Counted from the first letter of the stretch, positions 52,775 to 61,484 are shown. The stretch is DNA of 64,000 nucleotides from Thermoclostridium stercorarium subsp. stercorarium DSM 8532 (GCF_000331995.1 NC_020134.1:1277465-1341464); one strand, 5' to 3'. A program made the numbers and translations. The notes: a model not told the origin generated them from the sequence alone.

Positions 52775-53356
52775 ATGAATATTTATGAAATGAAAAGAAA
52801 GCTGAAAGAAAATTTGACTGAAAAACGTTATATTCATTCTTTGAATGTTATGGAAGAAGCCGTCAGGCTTGCTAACCGTTACGGTGCGGACGTGGAAAAG
52901 GCAAGAATAGCAGGCCTTTTGCACGATTGCGCAAAAAATGTCGGCAGGGAAAAAGAAGATGAATTGATAAAAAAATACGGCATAGAAACGGATGAAATAC
53001 AAAAACATTCCCATGCTCTGATGCACAGCATATTGGGAAAATATATTGCAAGGGAAGAATACGGGATTTATGATGAAGAGATATTGAATGCGATATACTG
53101 GCACACAACGGGTAGGCCTGGCATGACGATGCTTGAAAAGATTATATTTGTAGCAGATTTTATTGAACCCGGCAGAGATTTTGACATGGCGAAAAAAGCC
53201 CGGGAATATGCGTATAAGGACCTGAACAGATGCATAGTCATGTGTGCCGATGCGACGATTATGTATCTGCTTGACAGTGGAAAACTTATACATCCGTACA
53301 CGCTGGAGACGAGGAATGACGCAATTTTGGCCCTGCTCAGAAAAAGCCTTGATTAG
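52775..53356 (+). CDS. yqeK: HD-domain hydrolase YqeK (symmetrical Ap4A hydrolase)
   Basis: The 193-residue HD-superfamily protein has RYIHSLNVMEEAVRL with the first His, then GLLHDCAKN (HD pair), HSHALMHSILG and ADFIEPGRD. YqeK-type proteins cleave diadenosine tetraphosphate to two ADP using iron. GGGGAG precedes the ATG. It is linked to nadD. The rsfS gene often found next is absent; lepB follows instead. Confidence 0.93.
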   Translation: MNIYEMKRKLKENLTEKRYIHSLNVMEEAVRLANRYGADVEKARIAGLLHDCAKNVGREKEDELIKKYGIETDEIQKHSHALMHSILGKYIAREEYGIYDEEILNAIYWHTTGRPGMTMLEKIIFVADFIEPGRDFDMAKKAREYAYKDLNRCIVMCADATIMYLLDSGKLIHPYTLETRNDAILALLRKSLD

Positions 53357-53424
53357 GCCTAATCCACATTAAGCAGCTGAAGTTTTCGGAAATGGGAAAG
53401 CATTAAAAAGAACGGAGGATGGCA

Positions 53425-54036
53425 ATGAATGAAGAACAGAAGACTAATAAAACAAATATAGGGAAAGAAATACTGGAATGGATTCTTTATTTTATTGGTG
53501 CGGTAATTGTGGCATCATTGCTGCAAAGCCAGTTTTTTGCGCTGACAACCGTCCATCAGTCTTCGATGCAGAACACATTACAGGAGGGGCATACCCTTAT
53601 TATAAATAAACTCAGCTATCAGTTTTCGAAACCTCAAAGAGGGGATATTGTCGTTTTTCTCAGAGGTGAGAATACCAGCGGGTTTGTAAACAAATACAAA
53701 GTATTTTTGCAGGATGTGAAGTTACGCTTCAGGAAAAGTTTCAGAACAAACCGACTTATAAAAAGAATAATTGCGGTTGAAGGCGATGAAATTGACATAC
53801 ATGACGGTAAAGTATATATAAACGGCGAGCTGCTGGAGGAGCCTTATGTCAAGGGAATAACCCCGGAGATGGGGATGGAATACCCTTTAACGGTTCCTGA
53901 AGGATATGTTTTTGTAATGGGCGATAACCGGGAGAACAGTCTTGACAGCCGCACTTTCGGCCCAATTCCCGTTACAAGTATAGAAGGTAAAGCAATCTTC
54001 AGAGTGTTTCCGTTTTCAGAAATCGGCAAACCCTGA
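53425..54036 (+). CDS. lepB: Signal peptidase I
   Basis: One N-terminal membrane helix (residues 16-40) precedes the catalytic Ser47 in HQSSMQNTL, then Lys113 in RLIKRIIAVEGD and the GDNRENSLDSRTFGPI box. It removes signal peptides outside the membrane. The start at 53425 (MNEEQ) is preferred because GGAGG directly abuts the alternative ATG at 53419. An additional basic stretch of about 20 residues (KVFLQDVKLRFRKSFRTNR) precedes the catalytic Lys. The second IS30 copy starts about 100 bases downstream. Confidence 0.95.
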   Translation: MNEEQKTNKTNIGKEILEWILYFIGAVIVASLLQSQFFALTTVHQSSMQNTLQEGHTLIINKLSYQFSKPQRGDIVVFLRGENTSGFVNKYKVFLQDVKLRFRKSFRTNRLIKRIIAVEGDEIDIHDGKVYINGELLEEPYVKGITPEMGMEYPLTVPEGYVFVMGDNRENSLDSRTFGPIPVTSIEGKAIFRVFPFSEIGKP

Positions 54037-54125
54037 TCTTTTTATGTATAATTTGTTCCATTCATTCTTGTGCAGTTCTGTGTTTTTCATCCAACCATAT
54101 ATTGTCATATATGGTTTCGACTATT

Positions 54126-54140
54126 GTCTTGAAATATTTT
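54126..54140. repeat. 15-bp target duplication, left (IS30 copy 2)
   Basis: GTCTTGAAATATTTT, repeated exactly at 61706-61720, shows that everything between arrived with or into the second IS30 copy. Confidence 0.9.
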
Positions 54141-54250
54141 GGGAAGTTGTAAAATAAAATGCCGTAATATATAGAAAACTCATGGTAATCCATTGTAAAA
54201 TGTTTAATAACCAAAGAAAAACATTAGCAAAGGAGTACCATGAGTTATAT

Positions 54251-54833
54251 ATGAATAATAACACAGAAACAAGAAAAAACAAACACCTAAATGAAAGAGA
54301 AAGATACGCCATAGAGTTGTACCTAAAAGAAAAGTATACAGTAACGGAAATAGCAAAGAGGTTGGGCAGGCACAGAAGGACAATAGAAAGAGAAATAACC
54401 CGTGGGACAATATATTTACAAAATAGTGATTTAACATACAGAAAAGAGTATTGTGCAGATGTAGCCCAAAGGAGATATGTAGAGAACGGGAAGAATAAAG
54501 GTCCACGGTTAAAGATAGGAAATGACCATGAATTAGTGAGGTATATAGAATCAAAGATAATAAATGAAAAATATTCTCCTGATGCTGTTATTGGACAAAT
54601 AAAAGCAAAGGGACTGAAGTTTAAAACGAGTATCTGCACGAAAACACTATATAACTACATTGACAGAGGGGATGTATTTTTAAGACTAACGAATAAATAT
54701 TTGCCAGTGAAGAAGGATGGTAAAAAACGCATATATCAAAGGGTTAAGAAGATAGCACTGAAAAATCTTAAGGGAAGCAGCATAGAGGAAAGGCCGAAAG
54801 AAGTTAACGATAGAAAGGAATATGGACACTGGG
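54251..54833 (+). pseudogene. IS30 transposase, 5' fragment (copy 2)
   Basis: About 194 codons remain: the helix-turn-helix (LKEKYTVTEIAKRLGRHRRT, IEREITRGTIYL), a second HTH-like stretch with YSPDAVIGQIKAKGL, and the lead to the catalytic core ending EYGHWG. The frame then enters element A. As in copy 1, the ATG overlaps the stop of a four-codon frame (MSYI) carrying the strong ribosome site. An upstream in-frame ATG at 54182 has no ribosome site. Confidence 0.85.
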
Positions 54834-56128
54834 GAGAGTTGTCAAGAATTTTGTGTCTGATTAAAGTAACGTAACTGGAAAATTTGTTGTATTTCATAAA
54901 TGTGAGCATTTATCATTGGTACCGCTTTTTTCCATTTTGTCCGCCTCAAGTTCTCCCTCTGTAAATATATGTTAATTTCCAATACTTCGACAGAGTTAAA
55001 GTAACCACCCGATCTTATCCGAATTTTTTCAACTAGACTGTTGATACTCTCTACACTGTTGGTAGTATAAACATGCTTCCTCAAGGATTCGGGGTATTTA
55101 ATGAAAGCCATATAATGTTCTGCTTTCTCCATGAGAATGTTCATATATCGGCTATATTTACTCTTAAATTTACTGCAAAGGTCATAAAACTTTTGAACAG
55201 CTTCATCAAAGGAAGAAGCAAATTTTATTTTATCGAGTTCTTTATTGAATTCTGCGGCATCAGCTTTGGTCATGTATTTGCGGATATTTCTCTGAAGGTG
55301 TACAAAACAGAGCTGATGATCAGCATATGGATATACAGCTTTGACGGTCTCGATAATACCTGGGAAATCATCACTTACAACCACTAAAACTCGTTTAAGA
55401 CCGCGGTTTATCAAGTCTTCAAAGACCTTGTTCCAATCGGCTCTGTTTTCTTTGCCGAAGAAGGTGTAAAGGCCAAAGATGTCTTTCTTACCTTCCATAT
55501 CAACGCCAAGGATTATGTAGCATGCGGCTTTCTTCACTTTTGAGCCGTCTTTTATCTCACAATGATAAGCATCGATTAATAAAGCAAACACCGATTCGGG
55601 TAATTCCCGTTGTTTGAAAAGGTCTAATTCACTTTTTAGGTCATCTTTGATTTTGTTGAGTTCATCATCAGAGTAAGGAAGGTTGAGGCTTTTGAGGGTA
55701 TTTAAGAGAGAAGATTCTGAATAACCGTTGACAACAAGGGACATAAGAAGGTCTGTATAGGATTCATCCACCCTTTTATACGGTTCAGGTAGGATGTGGG
55801 GTCTGAAATCGCCAGTGCGAGTTCTTGGGACAGAGATGTCCAGGTTACCCATAGGTGTACCAAGTTTTCTATCATAAAAGCCGTTGCCTTTGTCGTTCTC
55901 GTTTTTCAAGAGATAGATTTGGCGTTCAGACAACATAAACCAGTCGAGCAAATCCTCCAGCAACTTTTTGAGGGCAGGGCGTGATGGATCTGAATCAGAG
56001 CAATACTGGTTTAATACTTTTTCAACCGCCATATTTTTGACTGTTTCATAATAGGTATTTTTATCCATAATTACCAGCCTCCTTTGTGATTTTATTATAC
56101 ACCAGACACAATTTTATTTTAACACCCA
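54834..56128 (-). mobile_element. IS256-family element A, copy 2
   Basis: This is the same 1295-bp unit as at 39630-40924. Its right end ...AACACCCA abuts the left end of element B without any intervening base. No duplication flanks it, so one side has been removed or rearranged. Confidence 0.88.
54842..56068 (-). CDS. IS256-family transposase A, copy 2
   Basis: The 408-residue protein is identical to the one at 39638-40864, with the same DDE residues and ribosome site (AGGAGGCTGGT). Intact and potentially active. The identity of the two copies points to recent movement or gene conversion. Confidence 0.95.
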   Translation of the reverse strand: MDKNTYYETVKNMAVEKVLNQYCSDSDPSRPALKKLLEDLLDWFMLSERQIYLLKNENDKGNGFYDRKLGTPMGNLDISVPRTRTGDFRPHILPEPYKRVDESYTDLLMSLVVNGYSESSLLNTLKSLNLPYSDDELNKIKDDLKSELDLFKQRELPESVFALLIDAYHCEIKDGSKVKKAACYIILGVDMEGKKDIFGLYTFFGKENRADWNKVFEDLINRGLKRVLVVVSDDFPGIIETVKAVYPYADHQLCFVHLQRNIRKYMTKADAAEFNKELDKIKFASSFDEAVQKFYDLCSKFKSKYSRYMNILMEKAEHYMAFIKYPESLRKHVYTTNSVESINSLVEKIRIRSGGYFNSVEVLEINIYLQRENLRRTKWKKAVPMINAHIYEIQQIFQLRYFNQTQNS

Positions 56129-57523
56129 GTTATAGTCTCAAGTAGTGGTGTAAATTTCGTGGAGGCTAATTGACAAAAGTAACCACGATATGATTTCTAC
56201 TTTATTAGGGAAACAAAACAAAACAAATAAAGTAGAGGAGGTCATACCGTGGCTACTAATAATAGAATGGCACTTTTAGAACAACTTAGCAAGTATGTTG
56301 TTGAAAAAGATAAAGATTTTTTAAAAGAAGCATTAACATTACTCATTAATGCCCTAATGGATGCGGAAGTTACATCAATAATAGGTGCTGAAAAGTATGA
56401 AAGAAATAATAATAGAAACAACTATCGCAATGGATATCGTCTAAGAGAATGGGATACTCGAGTAGGAACATTACAGTTAAGCATTCCCAAGTTACGTCAC
56501 GGAAGTTATTTTCCAAGTCTTTTAGAACCGAGGAAAATGTCAGAGAAAGCATTATTGAATGTAGTTCAGGAAGCCTATGTTCATGGAGTAAGTACCAGGA
56601 AGGTGGATGAACTTGTAGAAGCTCTTGGAATGAAAGGGATTGATAAAAGCGAAGTATAAAGAATCAGTAAGCAACTGGATGAATTTGTAGAAGAATTTAA
56701 AAACCGTAGACTGGAAGGAGAATATCCTTACCTTTGGCTTGATGCCACTTTCCCCAAGGTTCGGGAAGGAGGCAGGGTATGCAGTATGGCACTAGTTATA
56801 GCAGTAGGAGTTAATCAACAAGGTGAACGGGAAATATTAGGTTTTGATGTAGGGATGAGTGAAGACGGGGCTTTTTGGGAGGAGTTTTTAAGAAGGCTGG
56901 TAGCAAGGGGTCTAAAAGGTGTAAGGCTTGTAATCAGTGATGCACATGAAGGGCTGAAGGCTGCAATAAAGAAGATTTTAACGGGAAGTGCATGGCAAAG
57001 ATGCCGTGTACATTTTATGAGAAATGTATTAAGCCAGGTACCAAAGCATTATCAGGGGATGGTATCATCGATAATACGGACAATATTTGCCCAGAATGAT
57101 CAGGAATCTGCGAGGGAACAGTTAAGGCATGTAGTAGATGAGCTTAAAAATCGTTTTCCAAAAGCAATGAAAATTCTTGAAGAAGCAGAAGAAGAAATCC
57201 TGGCATATATGGCTTTTCCTCGTGAGCATTGGGCACAGATACACTCTACCAATCCGCTGGAGAGACTTAACCGTGAAATTCGCCGTCGAACGGATGTTGT
57301 TTGCATATTTCCAAATCGTGAGGCGGTAATCCGATTGGTAGGAGCAATGCTCATGGAACAAAATGATGAATGGAAAGTAGGGCGGCGTTATTTCAGTTTG
57401 GAATCAATGTCAAAGATTACATCGATAAATGAATTTACATTGACGCCAGTAGCTTTATTACATAAATGAGGTGAAAAAATGATAAAGTAGAAATCATTTT
57501 ACACCACTTGACAAGACACTATC
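56129..57523 (+). mobile_element. IS256-family element B, left copy
   Basis: The ends GTTATAGTCTCAAGTAGTGG and ...CCACTTGACAAGACACTATC form imperfect inverted repeats sharing GTGGTGTAAA. The 1395 bp differ from the right copy (60089-61484) at only a few positions noted by eye: a one-base indel before the start codon, a few substitutions in the 5' third, and a nonsense change. It forms the left arm of the composite transposon. Confidence 0.88.
56249..57469 (+). pseudogene. IS256-family transposase B, left copy, nonsense-mutated
   Basis: It is the same length as the intact right copy (407 codons counting the stop) and starts with GTG after GAGGAGG. Codon 137 is TAA (56657-56659) where the right copy has TCA, cutting the protein before all three catalytic residues. 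The remaining part contains WLDATFPKVREGG, LVISDAHEGLKAA and NPLERLNREIRRRTD. It could be moved only by the right copy's transposase. Confidence 0.93.
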
Positions 57524-57600
57524 CTTTTTTTATAGTTTAAATAAATATTAGTCTACATTGAACAATAGCTACAGGAAAAGTTATAAATGTCGAAAGAGTA

Positions 57601-57630
57601 TTGACACATACATATATGTATGGTTAAAAT
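57601..57630 (+). promoter_or_regulatory. Methyltransferase promoter with palindromic operator in the spacer
   Basis: TTGACA (57601-57606) is followed by the perfect 16-bp palindrome CATACATATATGTATG (57607-57622) and a TTAAAA/TAAAAT -10 region (57624-57630). A repressor dimer here would block RNA polymerase. The rest of 57524-57810 is AT-rich and holds no gene. Confidence 0.65.
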
Positions 57631-57810
57631 GAGTGAGGTTTTTATATACGTTGTGATAATAAGCTCCATATTAAAACATCATAATCGTTTAATGATTTAA
57701 AATATATTAGAAAATTGGATTAATGTAATAAAAGCAGAGTCTGAATCTGTATTTGTGGTGTTTTAAAATTTTATTGAAAATCCTAAATGATACTCAAGAA
57801 AGGAATACAT

Positions 57811-58878
57811 ATGAAGACATATCAAAAAGTTTTTTATAAATCGTCTCAAGATATGACCGAAATTGATAATGAATCAGTAGCATTAGTTATTACATCACCA
57901 CCTTATCCAATGATCGAGATGTGGGATGATATTTTTTCCAAGCAAAATCCTAAAGTAGCTGAAGCATTTTACAAGAAAGATTATGATGCTGCTTTTATGC
58001 TAATTCATGAATTTCTAAACTATGTATGGAAAGAGATTTATAGAGTTTTAATTCCAGGTGGTATTGCTTGCATTAACATTGGAAATGCAACAAGGACTAT
58101 TAATAAAGTATTCCGGCTTTTTACTAATCATTCGCGGATAATATATAACTTTGAAAATATAGGTTTCATTTCTCTTCCAGATATTATCTGGAGAAAGCCT
58201 ACAAATGCACCAAATAAATTTATGGGTTCGGGGATGTACCCCCCTGGCGCCTATGTTACTTTTGAACATGAATACATTTTAATATTTCGAAAAGGTGATA
58301 AAAGAATATTTAAAAATAGCAAAGACATACAAAAAAGGCGTGAAAGTGCCTACTTTTGGGAAGAGCGTAATGTTTGGTTTTCTGATGTTTGGGAATTTAA
58401 GGGCACTAGTCAAAATATCACTGGTTTTACTTCAAGAGAACGAAGCGCTGCCTTCCCGTTTGAATTAGCATACAGGTTAGTAAATATGTATTCAATAAAA
58501 GGTGATACAGTACTAGATCCTTTTTTAGGAACAGGTACAACCTTAATAGCAGCACTTGCTTCTGAGCGAAATGGAATAGGTTATGAAATAGATGAGTCTT
58601 TCTCTGATTTAATTCATAAAAATATTATGAGTTCAGTTGCGGAATTAAATAATTACATTAATGATAGACTTATTAGGCACATAAATTTTATAAAGAATGA
58701 AGAGTCTAAGGGTAAAAAATTATATTTGTGCTCTCATCATGGATTTAGTGTGAAAACTAAACAAGAAACTGATATAGTGATAAATAGAATATCAAATATA
58801 TCATATACAGGCAATAACTGTTATTGTGTAGATTATGAACCAATTCAAAATATTAGTCAGCAATTGAAAATGTTCTGA
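57811..58878 (+). CDS. Type II DNA methyltransferase, beta class, probably N4-cytosine (MjaI/MthZI-like)
   Basis: The 355-residue enzyme has the catalytic motif IV SPPY at residues 29-32 (VALVITSPPYPMIEMW) before the AdoMet-binding motif I DPFLGTGTT at 236-244. That order defines beta-class amino-methyltransferases, and SPPY favours N4-cytosine. FTSRERSAAFPFELAYRLV precedes motif I. The partner endonuclease looks MjaI-like, so a CTAG target is a reasonable guess. The start at 57811 has AAAGGA. It faces the endonuclease genes across a shared terminator. The AT content is clearly higher than in neighbouring chromosomal genes, suggesting transfer. Confidence 0.88.
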   Translation: MKTYQKVFYKSSQDMTEIDNESVALVITSPPYPMIEMWDDIFSKQNPKVAEAFYKKDYDAAFMLIHEFLNYVWKEIYRVLIPGGIACINIGNATRTINKVFRLFTNHSRIIYNFENIGFISLPDIIWRKPTNAPNKFMGSGMYPPGAYVTFEHEYILIFRKGDKRIFKNSKDIQKRRESAYFWEERNVWFSDVWEFKGTSQNITGFTSRERSAAFPFELAYRLVNMYSIKGDTVLDPFLGTGTTLIAALASERNGIGYEIDESFSDLIHKNIMSSVAELNNYINDRLIRHINFIKNEESKGKKLYLCSHHGFSVKTKQETDIVINRISNISYTGNNCYCVDYEPIQNISQQLKMF

Positions 58879-58881
58879 ATA

Positions 58882-58907
58882 AAAGGCTCTAAAAGAGCCT
58901 TTTTATT
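58882..58907. terminator. Bidirectional terminator between methyltransferase and endonuclease genes
   Basis: AAAGGCTCT (58882-58890) pairs with AGAGCCTTT (58894-58902), loop AAA, with A and T runs on both sides. Confidence 0.85.
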
Positions 58908-58909
58908 TA

Positions 58910-59248
58910 TCATTCATGTTTACCTTTTGGCATAGACAACAGTCTATTGTATTCATCAATTATTTTTTGTTCTGTTATTGCATCAACTTTTCCTTCCTTT
59001 GGCACGATTATAAATACTTTTCCACCATATTTTTGCTGAAATAACTTATGCCCTTTCTCTTGAGAAGTTCGGCTTTTCCCTGTATATATAGCCATTGACG
59101 CAGATTTATATGAATTAGGTTTAATCTGAAGTCCAATTTTATAACCGTTAACTGATGCCCATAAGTCTACCCAGTATGGAGAACCTTCAATATCTGATGG
59201 GGTATCATAAAATGGGATTCCTCCAATTATTAAAGCAGCTTCATTCAT
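58910..59248 (-). CDS. Restriction endonuclease, catalytic C-terminal part (MjaI-like)
   Basis: The 112-residue product contains SPYWVDLWASVNGYKIGLQI followed by KP, resembling a PD-(D/E)xK core in which Asp in VDLW and Gln-Ile-Lys in LQIK would bind metal. Then come KGHKLFQQKYGGKVFIIVPK and a closing helix. This resembles the end of the MjaI restriction enzyme family as I remember it. Its ATG overlaps the stop of the upstream ORF by ATGA (59245-59248), so it is translated by coupling, or the two were once one gene separated by a frameshift. No separate ribosome site is clear. Confidence 0.72.
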   Translation of the reverse strand: MNEAALIIGGIPFYDTPSDIEGSPYWVDLWASVNGYKIGLQIKPNSYKSASMAIYTGKSRTSQEKGHKLFQQKYGGKVFIIVPKEGKVDAITEQKIIDEYNRLLSMPKGKHE

Positions 59249-59817
59249 TTTCCATGCTCCTTCATATATCCTTCGTATGTTCTTCTTAAAACAACATCAA
59301 ACATGTAATCAATACAATCTTGTTCACTTATGCTTTTTAAAAGGTTTGGATGAAATCTTTCTTCTTCGGGTAGAACCGTACTAATTTTTTCATAAAGAAT
59401 TTTACCTAATTTCTCAATATGTGATTCACTCTTTCCATGATTAAAATAATACTGTTTCCATTCTTCAAAATTATGCGGTGCACAAGAACGTATTAGCTCA
59501 GATGTAGGCCCAACATTCTTTTTAAAGTTTAGTTGCCATCTATTCATGGCATAGTTTAAAACAAATTCTTTTGTTGCTCTTGGCATATTCTTTTCCTCAC
59601 TTTCTATAAAGAATTTATATAATGGAATTCCTAATGCATTTGCCAAAGTTTCAGCACTATATAGTGTTAAATTGCTTAAACCACGTTCAACACGACTTAT
59701 AAATGTTCTGTCATAACCAGCTTTTAAAGCGAGTTGTTCTTGAGTTAAACCAAGGTTATTACGGAATTCTCGTAATAGCCTTCCAAAGCGAGCATTAGCA
59801 GATTCATTTTCTAACAT
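59245..59817 (-). CDS. XRE helix-turn-helix fused to MjaI-like restriction endonuclease N-terminal part
   Basis: From the ATG at 59817 (GAGGTG six bases upstream) the 190-residue product has an XRE domain at about residues 5-70 (FGRLLREFRNNLGLTQEQLA, AGYDRTFISRVERGLSN). Then comes an endonuclease-like helical region, MPRATKEFVLNYAMNRWQLN, KNVGPTSELIRSCAPHNFEE, ending CIDYMFDVVLRRTYEGY. The XRE part looks like a restriction controller (C) protein. An internal ATG at 59586 (residue 78) has GAGGAAAAGAAT before it, so the endonuclease part could also be made alone. The join of controller and enzyme in one frame is unusual. The catalytic core is in the next, overlapping gene. Confidence 0.75.
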   Translation of the reverse strand: MLENESANARFGRLLREFRNNLGLTQEQLALKAGYDRTFISRVERGLSNLTLYSAETLANALGIPLYKFFIESEEKNMPRATKEFVLNYAMNRWQLNFKKNVGPTSELIRSCAPHNFEEWKQYYFNHGKSESHIEKLGKILYEKISTVLPEEERFHPNLLKSISEQDCIDYMFDVVLRRTYEGYMKEHGK

Positions 59818-59836
59818 TTCCCACACCTCTATGGGT

Positions 59837-59873
59837 ATAATAAAGCAAAACTGAAATATTGTCTGTAGACAAT
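59837..59873 (-). promoter_or_regulatory. Promoter and palindromic operator of the controller-endonuclease genes
   Basis: On the minus strand the inverted repeat ATTGTCT-AC-AGACAAT (59873-59858) covers a -35-like CAGACA (59865-59860). A 17-base spacer leads to TATTAT (59842-59837), 20 bases before the start codon. This is a position suited to autoregulation by the XRE domain. The region 59881-60088 up to element B is AT-rich and without a gene. Confidence 0.62.
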
Positions 59874-60088
59874 AAATCACATTGTTAAAGTTAGATTATA
59901 CATATCAAAATTTGTTGAGTTTAGCAGGTTGGATGGCCTGTTTTTTTGAGAACACGTGTATTTGGAGTGGTAAATTTTCTAATACTTCTAAACTAATGTT
60001 AAAAAATATATTACATCCAAATAAAGGAACATAATTTGGGTAGTAAAGTATGGAATTAAATAAATATATTCTAGTTACTAAAGAAATG

Positions 60089-61484
60089 GTTATAGTCTTA
60101 AGTAGTGGTGTAAATTTCGTGGAAGCTAATTGACAAAAGTAACCACGATATGATTTCTACTTTATTAGGGAAACAAAACAAAAACAAATAAAGTAGAGGA
60201 GGTCATACCGTGGCTACTAATAATAGAATGGCACTTTTAGAACAACTTAGCAAGTATGTTGTTGAAAAAGATAAAGATTTTTTAAAAGAAGCATTAACAT
60301 TACTCATTAATGCCCTAATGGATGCGGAAGTTACATCAATAATAGGTGCTGAAAAGTATGAAAGAAATGATAGTAGAAACAACTATCGCAATGGATATCG
60401 CCTAAGAGAATGGGATACTCGAGTAGGAACATTACAGTTAAGCATTCCCAAGTTACGTCACGGAAGTTATTTTCCAAGTCTTTTAGAACCGAGGAAAATG
60501 TCAGAGAAAGCATTATTGAATGTAGTTCAGGAAGCCTATGTTCATGGAGTAAGTACCAGGAAGGTGGATGAACTTGTAGAAGCTCTTGGAATGAAAGGGA
60601 TTGATAAAAGCGAAGTATCAAGAATCAGTAAGCAACTGGATGAATTTGTAGAAGAATTTAAAAACCGTAGACTGGAAGGAGAATATCCTTACCTTTGGCT
60701 TGATGCCACTTTCCCCAAGGTTCGGGAAGGAGGCAGGGTATGCAGTATGGCACTAGTTATAGCAGTAGGAGTTAATCAACAAGGTGAACGGGAAATATTA
60801 GGTTTTGATGTAGGGATGAGTGAAGACGGGGCTTTTTGGGAGGAGTTTTTAAGAAGGCTGGTAGCAAGGGGTCTAAAAGGTGTAAGGCTTGTAATCAGTG
60901 ATGCACATGAAGGGCTGAAGGCTGCAATAAAGAAGATTTTAACGGGAAGTGCATGGCAAAGATGCCGTGTACATTTTATGAGAAATGTATTAAGCCAGGT
61001 ACCAAAGCATTATCAGGGGATGGTATCATCGATAATACGGACAATATTTGCCCAGAATGATCAGGAATCTGCGAGGGAACAGTTAAGGCATGTAGTAGAT
61101 GAGCTTAAAAATCGTTTTCCAAAAGCAATGAAAATTCTTGAAGAAGCAGAAGAAGAAATCCTGGCATATATGGCTTTTCCTCGTGAGCATTGGGCACAGA
61201 TACACTCTACCAATCCGCTGGAGAGACTTAACCGTGAAATTCGCCGTCGAACGGATGTTGTTTGCATATTTCCAAATCGTGAGGCGGTAATCCGATTGGT
61301 AGGAGCAATGCTCATGGAACAAAATGATGAATGGAAAGTAGGGCGGCGTTATTTCAGTTTGGAATCAATGTCAAAGATTACATCGATAAATGAATTTACA
61401 TTGACGCCAGTAGCTTTATTACATAAATGAGGTGAAAAAATGATAAAGTAGAAATCATTTTACACCACTTGACAAGACACTATC
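60089..61484 (+). mobile_element. IS256-family element B, right copy
   Basis: This 1396-bp intact copy has the ends GTTATAGTCTTAAGTAGTGG and ...CACTTGACAAGACACTATC. It is in the same orientation as the left copy, giving a direct-repeat composite transposon. Its right side abuts the IS30 3' fragment. Confidence 0.9.
60210..61430 (+). CDS. IS256-family transposase B, intact
   Basis: The 406-residue mutator-type transposase has Asp in YLWLDATFPKVREGG, Asp in RLVISDAHEGLKAA, CRVHFMRNVLSQVPKHYQG, and Glu in NPLERLNREIRRRTDVVCIF. The start is GTG after GAGGAGG. The N-terminus (LLINALMDAEVTSIIGAEKY) is typical of IS256. It should be able to move itself and, with the left ends, the restriction module. 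Confidence 0.96.
   Translation: MATNNRMALLEQLSKYVVEKDKDFLKEALTLLINALMDAEVTSIIGAEKYERNDSRNNYRNGYRLREWDTRVGTLQLSIPKLRHGSYFPSLLEPRKMSEKALLNVVQEAYVHGVSTRKVDELVEALGMKGIDKSEVSRISKQLDEFVEEFKNRRLEGEYPYLWLDATFPKVREGGRVCSMALVIAVGVNQQGEREILGFDVGMSEDGAFWEEFLRRLVARGLKGVRLVISDAHEGLKAAIKKILTGSAWQRCRVHFMRNVLSQVPKHYQGMVSSIIRTIFAQNDQESAREQLRHVVDELKNRFPKAMKILEEAEEEILAYMAFPREHWAQIHSTNPLERLNREIRRRTDVVCIFPNREAVIRLVGAMLMEQNDEWKVGRRYFSLESMSKITSINEFTLTPVALLHK

Noticed and set aside
58910-59817. Toxin-antitoxin pair
   Set aside because: An XRE protein overlapping a small gene suggested this, but the adjacent convergent DNA methyltransferase and the GLQIKP/RRTYEGY patterns fit a restriction system better.
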